Below, piece after piece: positions 33,307 to 41,651 of a DNA stretch of 64,000 nucleotides; position 1 is the first letter of the stretch; each line of letters begins with the position of its first letter. Both the position numbers and the translations under genes were made by a program. The stretch comes from Saliphagus infecundisoli. Lineage in GTDB: Archaea > Halobacteriota > Halobacteria > Halobacteriales > Natrialbaceae. The stretch spans positions 682,001 to 746,000 of the forward strand of contig NZ_JAIWHV010000001.1 of the NCBI RefSeq assembly GCF_020177375.1. Reading direction: 5' to 3'. The notes under the pieces are model-generated. The model searched no databases. It was not told the DNA's origin and saw nothing but the letters and a program-made list of their open reading frames with translations.

Positions 33307-33420
33307 CTACTCGGTCGGTTCGTACTCGATCTCGACTTCGTCGTCGTCCCCACCGCCGAGGACCTTCCAGAGGGCTCCCAGGATGACCACTACCGCCGCG
33401 AGTTTGAGCAGACGTGCCAT
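33307..33420 (-). CDS. 37-residue membrane-anchored small protein
   Basis: ATG 33420 starts MARLLKLAAVVVILGALWKV, a single TM helix, followed by GGGDDDEVEIEYEPTE and stop. The length, one N-terminal helix and acidic tail match a small-protein type found in many haloarchaea. Its TAG lies directly beside the stop of the convergent TIM-barrel gene. Function unknown. A weak TATA-like CTAAGT (minus strand) lies about 27-33 bp upstream. Confidence 0.6.
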   Translation of the reverse strand: MARLLKLAAVVVILGALWKVLGGGDDDEVEIEYEPTE

Positions 33421-33483
33421 AGCGTGTGATCTGTCGGGCCCCTCCCACTTAGCCGTTCCTCTCATACGGATTGCTGTAACGAT

Positions 33484-33524
33484 TTACCGGCGAAACCGCG
33501 ATAGTTCTGCGGTTTCGCCGGTAA
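33484..33524. repeat. Perfect hairpin, 16-bp arms, 9-nt loop
   Basis: TTACCGGCGAAACCGC at 33484-33499 is exactly complementary to GCGGTTTCGCCGGTAA at 33509-33524, loop GATAGTTCT. Outer short arms TGTAA/TTACA and ATACGG/CCGTAT extend the symmetry to about 33463-33545. It starts 20 nt after the pyrI stop on the minus strand, so it may end the pyrBI transcript, or be a small mobile-type inverted repeat. Confidence 0.75.
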
Positions 33525-33543
33525 TGATTTACAGAAGCCCGTA

Positions 33544-34020
33544 TCAGGTGTCGATCTGGTCGGCGATCCCCTCGCGGACGATCGTCCCGCAGTAACCACA
33601 CCGGACGCCATCCTTGAGGACCTCGAACCGGCTGGTGACTGGCTCGTCGGCGGTCGTGATACACCCCGAGTTCGGACACGAGAGGACTCCCGAAACTGCG
33701 TCGGGGCGTTCGACGCGGTGTTTCTCGACGACGTCGTACTCGCGGACGATGTTGATCGTCGCGTCGGGGGCGATCAGCGAGAGGACGTCGACCTCGTCCT
33801 GGCTCAGCTCCCGGCCCTCGACTTTCACGATGTCCTTGCGGGCGAGGCGGTCGGAGGGGACGTTCATCCCGACGGAGACGCTCTCGCCGTCGCCCCCGTC
33901 GATGCCGAGGATCGCGAGGACGTTCAGTGCCTGGCCGGCCCGGACGTGGTCGATCACCGTTCCGTTGTGGATCTTGCTGACCCGGAGCTGGTGGCTCGCG
34001 TCGTCTCCGTTCTCACTCAT
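33544..34020 (-). CDS. pyrI: Aspartate carbamoyltransferase regulatory chain
   Basis: The 158-residue protein is the regulatory subunit PyrI. It shows [29 protein letters not shown] (residues near 12-40; the allosteric nucleotide-binding domain) and the zinc domain with CPNSGC near 118-123 and CGYC near 144-147. It binds PyrB and feeds back CTP/ATP signals. Start ATG 34020 overlaps the pyrB end by 8 nt; an in-frame ATG at 34026 is possible. It is the second gene of the pyrBI operon. Confidence 0.94.
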   Translation of the reverse strand: MSENGDDASHQLRVSKIHNGTVIDHVRAGQALNVLAILGIDGGDGESVSVGMNVPSDRLARKDIVKVEGRELSQDEVDVLSLIAPDATINIVREYDVVEKHRVERPDAVSGVLSCPNSGCITTADEPVTSRFEVLKDGVRCGYCGTIVREGIADQIDT

Positions 34021-34930
34021 CCCCATCACCCAGGAGCATGTCCAGCAGGGCCATCCTGACGGGAACCCCGTTGTGGGCCTGCTCGAAGTAGGCCGCGTGG
34101 TCGGTGTCGTCGACGTCGGGTGCGATCTCGTCCACCCGCGGAAGGGGATGCATCACCGTCAGGTCGTCCTCGGCCGCCTCGAGGGCGTCGGCGTCGATCC
34201 GGTACTCGCCGGCGACCTGCTGGTACTCGTTTTCGTCGGGAAAGCGCTCGCGCTGGATCCGGGTGACGTAGAGGACGTCCAGCGAGGGGAGGATCGCCTC
34301 GTAGCCCTCGTGTTCGCGGACCGTCGCGCCCTCCAGGTGGAGGTCGTAGACGACCTCGCGGGGAAGCTGGAGGCTCTCGGGGCTGATGAAGTGCTGGTCG
34401 GCCTCGAAGTTCGTCAGCGCGTAGGAAAGCGAGTGGACGGTTCGGCCGTACTTCAGGTCGCCCATGATCCCGATGGTGAGGTCGTCGAGCCCGGCGTTCT
34501 CCTGGATCGTATAGAGGTCCAACAGGGTCTGGCTCGGGTGGTGGCCCGCGCCGTCGCCGGCGTTGATCAGGGGGACGTTGACGAACTCGCCGGCCATCGT
34601 CGCCGCGCCCTGGCGCGGGTGACGGAGCACGAGCGCGTCGGCGTACCCCGCTGCGACCCGGACCGTATCGGCGAGGCTCTCGCCTTTGGTGACGCTGGAG
34701 GCGTCGACCGCTCCCATGTCGACGGTGTCGCCGCCGAGGCGCTTGATCGCGGCCTCGAAGCTCATCTTCGTGCGCGTACTCGGCTCGAAAAAGAGCAGGC
34801 CCAGCAGGGAGCCGGCGTGGCGGTCGGCGACGGCCCCCGGGTCGGCGTCGATCTCGGCCGCGCGGTCGAGAACGGCCTCGACGTCCGCCCGGGAGAGTTG
34901 TTTGCTCGTGACGAGGTGGTCCTGGCGCAT
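34013..34930 (-). CDS. pyrB: Aspartate carbamoyltransferase catalytic chain
   Basis: The 305-residue catalytic subunit joins carbamoyl phosphate and aspartate, the first committed pyrimidine step. Motifs are [15 protein letters not shown] near 48, [15 protein letters not shown] near 79, LRHPRQGAA near 103, [18 protein letters not shown] near 123 and [10 protein letters not shown] near 265. ATG 34930 gives [18 protein letters not shown]. Together with pyrI it makes the allosteric holoenzyme. Confidence 0.95.
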   Translation of the reverse strand: MRQDHLVTSKQLSRADVEAVLDRAAEIDADPGAVADRHAGSLLGLLFFEPSTRTKMSFEAAIKRLGGDTVDMGAVDASSVTKGESLADTVRVAAGYADALVLRHPRQGAATMAGEFVNVPLINAGDGAGHHPSQTLLDLYTIQENAGLDDLTIGIMGDLKYGRTVHSLSYALTNFEADQHFISPESLQLPREVVYDLHLEGATVREHEGYEAILPSLDVLYVTRIQRERFPDENEYQQVAGEYRIDADALEAAEDDLTVMHPLPRVDEIAPDVDDTDHAAYFEQAHNGVPVRMALLDMLLGDGDE

Positions 34931-35085
34931 TCGTCCGTGATGGCGCCCCGGGCGACCTTGAATCTCCCCCTTCGTCACCCCGGTCGGGCGGACTCCCGGC
35001 CGAAGGGAGCGCTCGGGGGGACGGGCGTGCGCGCCCGGTTCGCAGACCAAAAGGTTATGACCGAGACGGACGAGTTGTTCGCCGA

Positions 35086-35712
35086 ATGGCAGATCCGGTC
35101 GCCACCGGTATCGACGTGCTGGATCGAAAGCTCGCCGGCGGCCTCCCCCCCGGGACGATCGTCGCCTACACCGCCCGCCCGGCGAGCCAGTCCGAGCTGT
35201 TGCTCTACGAACTGACGGCCGCCCGCCGAACGCTGTATCTCTCGACCCAGCGGTCGGCCGAGGCGGTCTCACACGCGATGGAGCGGACGGCGGCGCCCGT
35301 CGGCACCCCCCGGATCCGGCGAGTCGGCGACGACGAGCCGCTGGCGGAGGCCCGCGAGCTGGTCGGAGCCCTCCCCGCGGACGCAAACCTGATCGTCGAT
35401 ACGATGGACGTCATAGAGCGAACCGACCGCACCGCCTACACCGCCTTTCTCAACTGGCTGAAAGAACACCTCGTCGAGACCGGCTCGATCGCGGTGTTGC
35501 ACTGTCCCAAAGTCGAGTCCCCTCCATCGACTCGCTCGACGACGCTCCACGTCGCCGACGCCGTCTTCGACCTCCGGTCGGCCGTCGGCGCGACCGAACT
35601 CGAGACCTACCTCACAGTTCCGAAACTCCGTGGCGGGGGCGCGCCGACGGAGACGATCAAGCTCGAGCTCTCCGAACGGGTCTCGATCGACACGAGCCGT
35701 GACATCGCGTAG
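35086..35712 (+). CDS. RecA-fold (RAD55/KaiC-like) protein lacking a Walker A motif
   Basis: The 208-residue protein begins like RAD55/KaiC ATPases ([26 protein letters not shown]) but the P-loop position reads [13 protein letters not shown], with no G-K-T/S. A Walker-B-like strand ([11 protein letters not shown] near 104) and [17 protein letters not shown] follow. It probably keeps the fold without ATP hydrolysis. A TATA-like GGTTATG lies 27-33 bp before ATG 35086. It is likely a partner or regulatory paralogue (inference). Confidence 0.7.
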   Translation: MADPVATGIDVLDRKLAGGLPPGTIVAYTARPASQSELLLYELTAARRTLYLSTQRSAEAVSHAMERTAAPVGTPRIRRVGDDEPLAEARELVGALPADANLIVDTMDVIERTDRTAYTAFLNWLKEHLVETGSIAVLHCPKVESPPSTRSTTLHVADAVFDLRSAVGATELETYLTVPKLRGGGAPTETIKLELSERVSIDTSRDIA

Positions 35713-35762
35713 CGGTCCGTCGCGGAGCGATCCCGTCACTCTCCCACCCGGGGAATGCCAAT

Positions 35763-35770
35763 CCTTAATA
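35763..35770 (+). promoter_or_regulatory. TATA box of nikR
   Basis: CCTTAATA lies 24-31 bp before the ATG at 35794, the distance expected for a leaderless haloarchaeal mRNA. Confidence 0.5.
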
Positions 35771-35793
35771 GTCGAAGCGCGTCGAGTTGTTAC

Positions 35794-36222
35794 ATGGCAG
35801 TCGTCAGCGTCTCCATGCCGGACGGGCTCTTAGAGCGCATCGACCAGTTCGCCGAGGACCACGGCTACACCGGCCGCAGCGAGGTCGTCCGGGAGGCCGG
35901 TCGGAACCTGTTGGGGGAGTTCGAGGACACCCGCCTGGAGGACCGGGAGCTGATGGGCGTCGTCACGGTGCTCTTCGACTACGAGACGACGAGCGTCGAA
36001 GAGCGGATGATGCGCCTGCGCCACGAACACGAGGCCCTCGTCGCCTCGAACTTCCACACCCACGTCGGCGACCACCACTGCATGGAACTGTTCGTCCTCG
36101 AGGGCGAGTTAGAGGACATCTCGACGTTCGTCGGCAAGATCAGAGCGACCCAGGACGTTCTGACCGTCGACTACTCGGTGATCCCGGTTGACGACTTCGA
36201 TCCGGTCGCCGACGGCGCCTGA
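35794..36222 (+). CDS. nikR: Nickel-responsive regulator NikR
   Basis: The 142-residue protein has an N-terminal ribbon-helix-helix ([29 protein letters not shown], residues 2-30) and a C-terminal ACT-like domain. The four nickel ligands of E. coli NikR (H76, H87, H89, C95) appear here with exact spacing as H77, H88, H90 and C96. So it should bind nickel and repress a nickel uptake system. No nickel transporter is in the window; the next gene is a cupin behind a palindromic site. Confidence 0.88.
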   Translation: MAVVSVSMPDGLLERIDQFAEDHGYTGRSEVVREAGRNLLGEFEDTRLEDRELMGVVTVLFDYETTSVEERMMRLRHEHEALVASNFHTHVGDHHCMELFVLEGELEDISTFVGKIRATQDVLTVDYSVIPVDDFDPVADGA

Positions 36223-36228
36223 GACGGG

Positions 36229-36247
36229 AGCGTAGTTTTACTACGCT
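36229..36247. promoter_or_regulatory. 8-bp-arm palindrome overlapping the cupin TATA element
   Basis: AGCGTAGT-TTT-ACTACGCT is a perfect inverted repeat 7 nt after the nikR stop. Its centre TTTTACTA at 36236-36243 lies 26-33 bp before the cupin ATG, where a TATA box belongs. It may be an operator, a nikR terminator, or both. Confidence 0.5.
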
Positions 36248-36268
36248 GCCGACGAAACCACGGGTATC

Positions 36269-36646
36269 ATGTCGTACACGAAGGTCAACTACGAGGAGGT
36301 CGACCAGGTCTCGAACGCGATGCACTTCCTGCGAGACCCTTTGCAGACCGAGCGCGTCGGCGTCACCGTCGCCCGGTGTGATCCGGGCTGGAAGAGCCGG
36401 CCCCACGACCACGCCGACAACGACCACGAGGAGGTCTACGTCCTGATCGAGGGACGGGCGACGATCGACGTCGACGGCGAGGACGTCGCGATGGAAACCG
36501 GCGACGCACTCCGCATTCCACCAGAGTCGACCCGCCAGATCAGAAATGGGAACGAAGAGAGCGCGTTCGTCCTCGTCAGCGCCCCGAACTTCTCGGGGGA
36601 CGACGACGAGGACGACGACTGGCTGCTGTCGGGCTTTGCCGGCTGA
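36269..36646 (+). CDS. Cupin-domain protein
   Basis: The 125-residue protein is a single cupin barrel. Cupin motif 1 reads GWKSRPHDHADNDHEEVYVLIEG (His, His and Glu metal ligands near 49-60) and motif 2 is GDALRIPPESTRQIRN near 83. A C-terminal acidic segment ends the protein. Enzyme or sensor activity cannot be told. It follows nikR by 46 bp and precedes a membrane gene by 3 bp. Confidence 0.82.
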   Translation: MSYTKVNYEEVDQVSNAMHFLRDPLQTERVGVTVARCDPGWKSRPHDHADNDHEEVYVLIEGRATIDVDGEDVAMETGDALRIPPESTRQIRNGNEESAFVLVSAPNFSGDDDEDDDWLLSGFAG

Positions 36647-36649
36647 TCC

Positions 36650-37111
36650 GTGTACTCCGTCCACCACGCGATCGTCTCCCTGGTCGTCGGACTGGCGGCC
36701 GTCCTCGTGCTCCCTCCGGTCTCCCTTTTCGGCGCCGCCGTCCCGCCCGCGGTCCTCGTTCTCTACGCGGTCGCCGCAGGCGTCCTGATCGACCTCGATC
36801 ACTTCCTCATCGCGCGGCTCCGGACCGGGGGATGGGACGCCCTCGAGACCTGCCTCGCCAGCCCCCGGATCGCCCTCTCCGATCAGGGGGAGATCTTCGC
36901 TCCCGGCGACGTCGGCGTCCTCTCGCGGCTCCTCTCTCACCACCTGATCGGCGGACTCGCCGTCGCCGCCCTCGTGCTCGCGAGCCGACCGCTGGCGGTC
37001 CTGACGGCGGTCGTCCTCTACGCCCACGTCGTCTCCGATCTCGTCTGGGACGTCCGGGGGGCCGCTACCGACGACCGGCCGCCGGCCGAACGCCTGCAAA
37101 CGTTCCGGTAG
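36650..37111 (+). CDS. Membrane-bound metal-dependent hydrolase-like protein
   Basis: The 153-residue protein (start GTG 36650) has four TM segments. It carries VHHAIVSLV at the N-terminus, VLIDLDHFLIAR near 45-56, SHHLIGGLAVAAL near 100 and LYAHVVSDLVWD near 126. This spaced His/Asp set recalls the YdjM/DUF457 membrane hydrolase-like family, in which the residues bind metal. Substrate unknown. It starts 3 bp after the cupin stop, so the two share a transcript. Confidence 0.7.
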   Translation: MYSVHHAIVSLVVGLAAVLVLPPVSLFGAAVPPAVLVLYAVAAGVLIDLDHFLIARLRTGGWDALETCLASPRIALSDQGEIFAPGDVGVLSRLLSHHLIGGLAVAALVLASRPLAVLTAVVLYAHVVSDLVWDVRGAATDDRPPAERLQTFR

Positions 37112-37177
37112 TTTCCCCGCGTTGAATCGTCGGTGGGTTCCCTGAGCTATATCGGTGCCGCGGACGACAGGGGGGAC

Positions 37178-38329
37178 ATGGAGCTTCTCGAACCGGATCC
37201 GGTCCCCGAACGCGCCCGCGACGTCAAGGAAACTGCCCGGGAGTTCGCCGACGAACACATCGCGCCGAACGCAGAGGAGTACTACCGATCGGGGGAGTAC
37301 CCCCACGAGATACTCGAGGCGGGCCAGGAGGCCGGTCTGGTCGCCCAGGACGTTCCCGAGGAGTGGGGCGGCAAGGGGTACGACCTCGCGCAGACGCTCG
37401 CGATCGCAGAGGAGTTCTATCGGGCCGACGCCGGCATCGCGCTCACCCTCCAACTCGCGAGTTTCGGCTGTGAGATGACCTACGAGTACGGTAGCGACGA
37501 GCAGTGCGAGGAGTACGTCCGCCCCGTCGCCGAGGGCGACCAGATCTCCGGGCTCGCGGTCTCCGAACCCGAGACGGGAAGCGACCTCGCGGGGATGGAC
37601 ACCCGCGCCGAAAAGGAGGGCGACGAGTACGTCCTGAACGGCGAGAAGTACTGGATCGGCAACGGCGTCGAGGCCGACTGGGTCACGGTCTACGCCCGGA
37701 CGGGCGACGACGAGACCAACCGGTACGGCAACCACTCGATGTTCATCGTCCCGACCGACACCGAGGGCTACGAGGCCGAACACATCCCCGAGAAGATCGC
37801 GATGCGGGCCTCCAAACAGGCCCACATCACCTTCGAGGACTGCCGGATCCCCGAGGAGAACCTGATCGGGACCGAAGGTGCGGGCTTCTGGATGCTCGCG
37901 GAGTTCTTCAACCACGGCCGGGTCATCGTCGGCGGCCACGGCATCGGCCTCGCGGCGGCGGCCATCGAATCCACCTGGGAGTTCGTCCACGACCGCGAGG
38001 GCTTTGGCCGGAACATCAACGAGTTTCAGGCGGTCCAGCACGGCCTCGCCGACATGCTCAGACGGTTCGAGGCCGCCCGCTCGCTCTCCTGGCGGGCCTG
38101 CGAGAAGGTCGAGGAGGGTACCCAGGCGGGCTACTGGGCGGCGCTGACCAAGACGGAGGCGACGGAGGCCGCCGTCGATATCTCCGAACGGGGGATGCAG
38201 TTCCACGGCGGCCGGTCGATCCTCGCCGAACGCCGGATCTCGCGGGTGTTCCGAGACGCCCGGATCCCCGTCATCTACGAGGGGGCAAACGAGATCCAGC
38301 GCAACCTGATCTACCGGCAGGCGCCCTGA
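37178..38329 (+). CDS. Acyl-CoA dehydrogenase
   Basis: The 383-residue flavoenzyme oxidises acyl-CoA to 2-enoyl-CoA in beta-oxidation. It shows the family blocks AVSEPETGSDLAGMDTRAEK near 126, GEKYWIGNGVEADWVTVYART near 152, and RDARIPVIYEGANEIQRNLI near 359, where the Glu of IYEG is the catalytic base. Start ATG 37178 (MELLEPDPVPERAR) is preferred over the GTG at 37133. The fused HBD/ECH gene nearby, on the other strand, would take its product onward. Confidence 0.93.
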   Translation: MELLEPDPVPERARDVKETAREFADEHIAPNAEEYYRSGEYPHEILEAGQEAGLVAQDVPEEWGGKGYDLAQTLAIAEEFYRADAGIALTLQLASFGCEMTYEYGSDEQCEEYVRPVAEGDQISGLAVSEPETGSDLAGMDTRAEKEGDEYVLNGEKYWIGNGVEADWVTVYARTGDDETNRYGNHSMFIVPTDTEGYEAEHIPEKIAMRASKQAHITFEDCRIPEENLIGTEGAGFWMLAEFFNHGRVIVGGHGIGLAAAAIESTWEFVHDREGFGRNINEFQAVQHGLADMLRRFEAARSLSWRACEKVEEGTQAGYWAALTKTEATEAAVDISERGMQFHGGRSILAERRISRVFRDARIPVIYEGANEIQRNLIYRQAP

Positions 38330-38336
38330 GATCCGC

Positions 38337-38903
38337 TCAATTCTCCGGATCGAGGTCCCGAAAGGCACCCGCAAAGCCGTCCTCGGAGAGCCCCGTCACG
38401 GTCGTATCGACCCGTTCGCGGAGCTCCTCGACGCGCTCGCACAGGCGTCGGTACTCGGCGTGGTCGGCGAGCTCCCGTTCGGTCTTCTCGGATTCGAGCA
38501 GGGCCTTCTTCGAGACCAGCGCGTAGTACTCGCCGATCTCCGACTCGTACTCGGTGCGGGCCGCGATCGACTCGAGCATCTCGAGCAACTCGTCTTTCGA
38601 GACCGGCTTGACGAGGTAGTCGTCGAACCCCATCTCGATGATGTCGAAGTCGGGGTCGACCGCGGTCACCATCACGACCCGGCAGTCGTACCCCTCCTCG
38701 CGGATCGTCGCCAGGACTTCGTCCCCGGAGAGTCCGGGCATCCGGCGGTCGAGCAGGACGATCTCGACCGTGTCGTCGATCGCCTCGAGGGCTGCCTCGC
38801 CGTCGTTGGCCGTTCGTGCCGGGTACTCCGGCTCGAGCCAGGTCGCAAAGAGGTCAGCCAGGCGGGCCTCGTCGTCCACGACGAGCACGGTGGGCTCGCT
38901 CAC
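38337..38903 (-). CDS. HalX-domain response regulator
   Basis: The 188-residue protein pairs a receiver domain with a C-terminal HalX helical domain. The receiver has VLVVDDEARLADLF at 6-19 (acid pocket), the phospho-acceptor Asp in VEIVLLDRRMPGLSGDE near 50, and DYLVKPVSKDELLEML near 98. HalX is a haloarchaeal dimer-forming module of unknown output. GTG 38903 starts VSEPTVLVVDDE. No histidine kinase gene is adjacent. Confidence 0.9.
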   Translation of the reverse strand: MSEPTVLVVDDEARLADLFATWLEPEYPARTANDGEAALEAIDDTVEIVLLDRRMPGLSGDEVLATIREEGYDCRVVMVTAVDPDFDIIEMGFDDYLVKPVSKDELLEMLESIAARTEYESEIGEYYALVSKKALLESEKTERELADHAEYRRLCERVEELRERVDTTVTGLSEDGFAGAFRDLDPEN

Positions 38904-38984
38904 CGCGACCACTTCCCCGGCCTCCCGGCGACTCCAGTCACGCCTCCTGAATGGTGACAACGGCTGATAAATCCCGCGACTCGG

Positions 38985-40970
38985 TTATTTGCCCTCGAAC
39001 TCCGGCTCGCCGTCGCCCATGAACGCGGTGATCCCCTCCATCAGGTCGTCGGTCCCCATCAGGTGGCCAAAGGCCGTCGCCTCCAGTTCGAGGCCCGCCT
39101 CCATGTCGTCCCGGCCGGCACGCATCGCCCGCTTCGTAAAGCGGTGGGCGATCGGCGGGCCCGCGGCGATCTCCTCTGCGAGGTCGAGCGTGCGTTCCTC
39201 CAGGGAGTCGTTGTCGGTGACCTCGTTGACGAAGCCGTAGTCGGCCATCGTCTCGGGGTCGTAGCGTTCGGCGGTCAGAACGATCTCCTTGGCGCGGCCC
39301 TCGCCGACGATCCGCGGGAGCCGCTGGGTTCCCCCCCAGCCGGGGATCAGTCCCAAATTGAGCTCGGGCTGGCCGAGTTCGGAGCGCTCGCTCGCGACGC
39401 GCATGTCCGCACACGCGGCGAGCTCCATCCCGCCGCCCAGACAGTAGCCGTCGATGCCGGCGACGACCGGGAGGTCACATTCCTCCAGCGAGCCGAACGT
39501 CTCCTGGCCCTGCCGGGAGAGCTCGATCCCCTCGATGGGATCACCGCCGCCGGCGGCCATGCTCTGGACGTCGGCGCCCGCCGAGAACGCCCGGTCGCCA
39601 GCGCCGGTGAGCGCGATCGCGCGAACGTCGTCGTCCCCGTCGAGCGCCTCGACCGCGCCGGCGAGTTCCTCGAGCAGGTCCGAGCTGATCGTGTTCATCC
39701 GGTGGGGACGGTCGATGGCGACGTGGGCGACCTTCTCGCGGGGGTACTCGACCCGGATCGCCTCGTAGTCGGGCTCGTCGCCACCGTCGTCGTTCCCGTC
39801 GTCGGCGCCGTAGAAGCCGCCGTCGTCGGCGAACCCACCGAGGGCCTCGGAGGGGGCGTGTCGGGCTGCCCCGGTCTCCTCGTGGGCGTCCTCGAGCGCG
39901 GAGAGCAGATCGGCGAGGCCGCGCTTATCGGCCATCTTCGCGGGGCCGTCGGGAAAGCCCGCGCCGAGTTGCATCGCCTCGTCGATGGCATCGGGACCGG
40001 CCACGTCGCCGTCGATCAACTGGGCGACCTCGTCGGCCATCACGGCGAGCAGGCGGTCGGCGATCCACTCCTCGCCCTCGTCGGTCGGGATCTCGACGCC
40101 CTCGCCGTCCTCGTAGTCGTAGACGCCTTTGCCGGTCTTCTTCCCGAGGTCGCCCGCCTCGACCTTCTCGACGGTCAGCGGACACGGCTCGTAGGCGTCG
40201 CCCAGGGTCTCGTGCATGTACTCCTGGACGTGGAGGCCGACGTCGAGGCCGACCTGGTCGGTGAGTTCGAACAGCCCCATCGGCAGCCCCATGTCGAACT
40301 TCGCCGTCGAGTCGATCTCGGCGACGGTGGCCTCCTCGCCGTGGACCATCCAGGCCGCCTCGTTCATCAGCGGGACGAGCACGCGGTTGACGATGAATCC
40401 CGGACTGTCCTTGTGGACCCTGACCGGGGACTTGCCGACGTCCTCGGCGAGGGCCTCGATCAGGTCCAGCGTCCCCTCGTCGGTGTGAGCACCCGAGATG
40501 ACCTCGACTAAGGGCATCCGGATCGGCGGGTTGAAGAAGTGCATGCCACAGAACCGTTCGGGCCGGTCGGTGACCTCCGAGAGCTCCGTGATCGACAGCG
40601 AGGAGGTGTTCGTCGCGAAGACCGCGCGCTCGGGCGCGTACTCCTCGACCTCGCCGTAGACGTCCTTCTTGATCTCCATCTTCTCGGGGACGGCCTCTAT
40701 GATGACGTCGCTCTCCCCGACGGCCGCTTCCATCTCGACGACCGGCTCCACTCGCTCGAGGGCGGCGTCGGCCTCCTCCTCGGTGAGTTGGTCCTGCTCG
40801 ACCAACTTCCCGAGCGACCACTCGATGTCGTCGTACCCGTCGGAGACGAGGTCCTCGTTGATATCCCGAATCGCCACGTCGTAGCCCGCGATCGCGACGA
40901 CCTCCGCGATCCCGTGGCCCATGTTCCCGGCGCCGAGAACTGCGACGCTGTTGACGTCCTCGAGTTCCAT
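38985..40970 (-). CDS. 3-hydroxyacyl-CoA dehydrogenase/enoyl-CoA hydratase fusion
   Basis: The 661-residue protein has an N-terminal HBD (1-290; AVLGAGNMGHGIAEVVA for NAD, EAVPEKMEIKKDVYG, FFNPPIRMPLVEV, SPGFIVNRVL) and a C-terminal crotonase domain (from about 412; RPHRMNTISSDLLEEL, AFSAGADVQSM, DGYCLGGGMELAACAD). It performs the hydration and second oxidation of beta-oxidation. The HBD-first order is the common archaeal one, opposite to bacterial FadB. An acidic linker near 385-410 joins them. The gene stands alone. Confidence 0.93.
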   Translation of the reverse strand: MELEDVNSVAVLGAGNMGHGIAEVVAIAGYDVAIRDINEDLVSDGYDDIEWSLGKLVEQDQLTEEEADAALERVEPVVEMEAAVGESDVIIEAVPEKMEIKKDVYGEVEEYAPERAVFATNTSSLSITELSEVTDRPERFCGMHFFNPPIRMPLVEVISGAHTDEGTLDLIEALAEDVGKSPVRVHKDSPGFIVNRVLVPLMNEAAWMVHGEEATVAEIDSTAKFDMGLPMGLFELTDQVGLDVGLHVQEYMHETLGDAYEPCPLTVEKVEAGDLGKKTGKGVYDYEDGEGVEIPTDEGEEWIADRLLAVMADEVAQLIDGDVAGPDAIDEAMQLGAGFPDGPAKMADKRGLADLLSALEDAHEETGAARHAPSEALGGFADDGGFYGADDGNDDGGDEPDYEAIRVEYPREKVAHVAIDRPHRMNTISSDLLEELAGAVEALDGDDDVRAIALTGAGDRAFSAGADVQSMAAGGGDPIEGIELSRQGQETFGSLEECDLPVVAGIDGYCLGGGMELAACADMRVASERSELGQPELNLGLIPGWGGTQRLPRIVGEGRAKEIVLTAERYDPETMADYGFVNEVTDNDSLEERTLDLAEEIAAGPPIAHRFTKRAMRAGRDDMEAGLELEATAFGHLMGTDDLMEGITAFMGDGEPEFEGK

Positions 40971-41065
40971 ACCGTCCGTCCAACCGGAGGCCGTTTCAAC
41001 GTTTCCCTCCACAGAAGAGTAAACGCTAGTCAAGTTTACTAGCTCGGTCGATCCTCCGGGAAGCG

Positions 41066-41228
41066 TCAGCCATCGGAGTCCGTGTCGGTGTCCGTGCCAT
41101 CGGAGTCCGAGTTCGTGTCGCCGTCGTCTCCGTCGGAATCGGTATCCGTGCCGTCGGAATCGGAGTCGCCATCGCCTCCATCGGAATCCGAGTCCGCGTC
41201 CGTGCCGTCGGAATCGGCGTCCGAATCC
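41066..41228. repeat. 54-bp tandem repeat (about 3 copies) coding 18-residue units
   Basis: The marker sequence TCCGTGCC[AG]TCGGA recurs at 41091, 41145 and 41199, a period of exactly 54 bp. On the minus strand each unit codes for 18 residues such as DSDSDGTDTDSDGDDGDT. Copies differ at several bases, so they are not recent. Confidence 0.7.
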
Positions 41229-41548
41229 GAACCGGCGTCGCCCACCGCACCTCTCCGTCCGCCACTCGATGCCGGTTCCCTCCCGACATCGCCTCGGGGG
41301 GCGGGCGGGTCCCGATCCGGCACTCGCCGATGTCGGCTCGCTTGAGCCTCGGGGTCGTCGGCGCGGATGTAGAGGATCACGGGCGGGGCGATGTAGGCCG
41401 CGACCGCGAGGATCGCAAAGAGGGGATCGACGAAGACGAGGATCCCGAAGATCGCCAGGAGAGCGGCGCTTGCGGCGTGGACCGGCCGGTCGGTGTAGCC
41501 GAGATAGAACCGCCACAGTCCGTGGAGCCACTGGCTCGCGTCGCCCAT
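41066..41548 (-). CDS. Two-TM membrane protein with Ser-Asp repeat tail
   Basis: The 160-residue protein starts MGDASQWLHGLWRFYLGY, followed by two TM helices (PVHAASAALLAIFGILVFV and LFAILAVAAYIAPPVILYI). The C-terminal half is disordered; from about residue 105 it consists of Asp/Ser/Gly/Thr repeats, coded by 54-bp tandem units. I know the N-terminal part as a small haloarchaeal family without function. A repetitive acidic tail may hold water or ions, or may vary by slippage. Confidence 0.65.
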   Translation of the reverse strand: MGDASQWLHGLWRFYLGYTDRPVHAASAALLAIFGILVFVDPLFAILAVAAYIAPPVILYIRADDPEAQASRHRRVPDRDPPAPRGDVGREPASSGGRRGAVGDAGSDSDADSDGTDADSDSDGGDGDSDSDGTDTDSDGDDGDTNSDSDGTDTDTDSDG

Positions 41549-41651
41549 TTCCCGAACGGAGGGGCCGGAGCGCCAACGCCCTTTCGCTTGCCACGGCACT
41601 GCCGGTCGCCGCTTTCGCGCGCTTTTTGGTCCCGCCCTCGAGAGTGAGGTC

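Noticed and set aside
36140-38374. A 744-codon minus-strand open frame
   Set aside because: It lies opposite nikR, cupin, membrane and acyl-CoA dehydrogenase genes, all with clear family motifs. The antisense protein has no recognisable domain.
41066-41228. 54-bp repeats as a possible CRISPR array
   Set aside because: The repeats are contiguous and coding, without unique spacers, and no cas gene is present.
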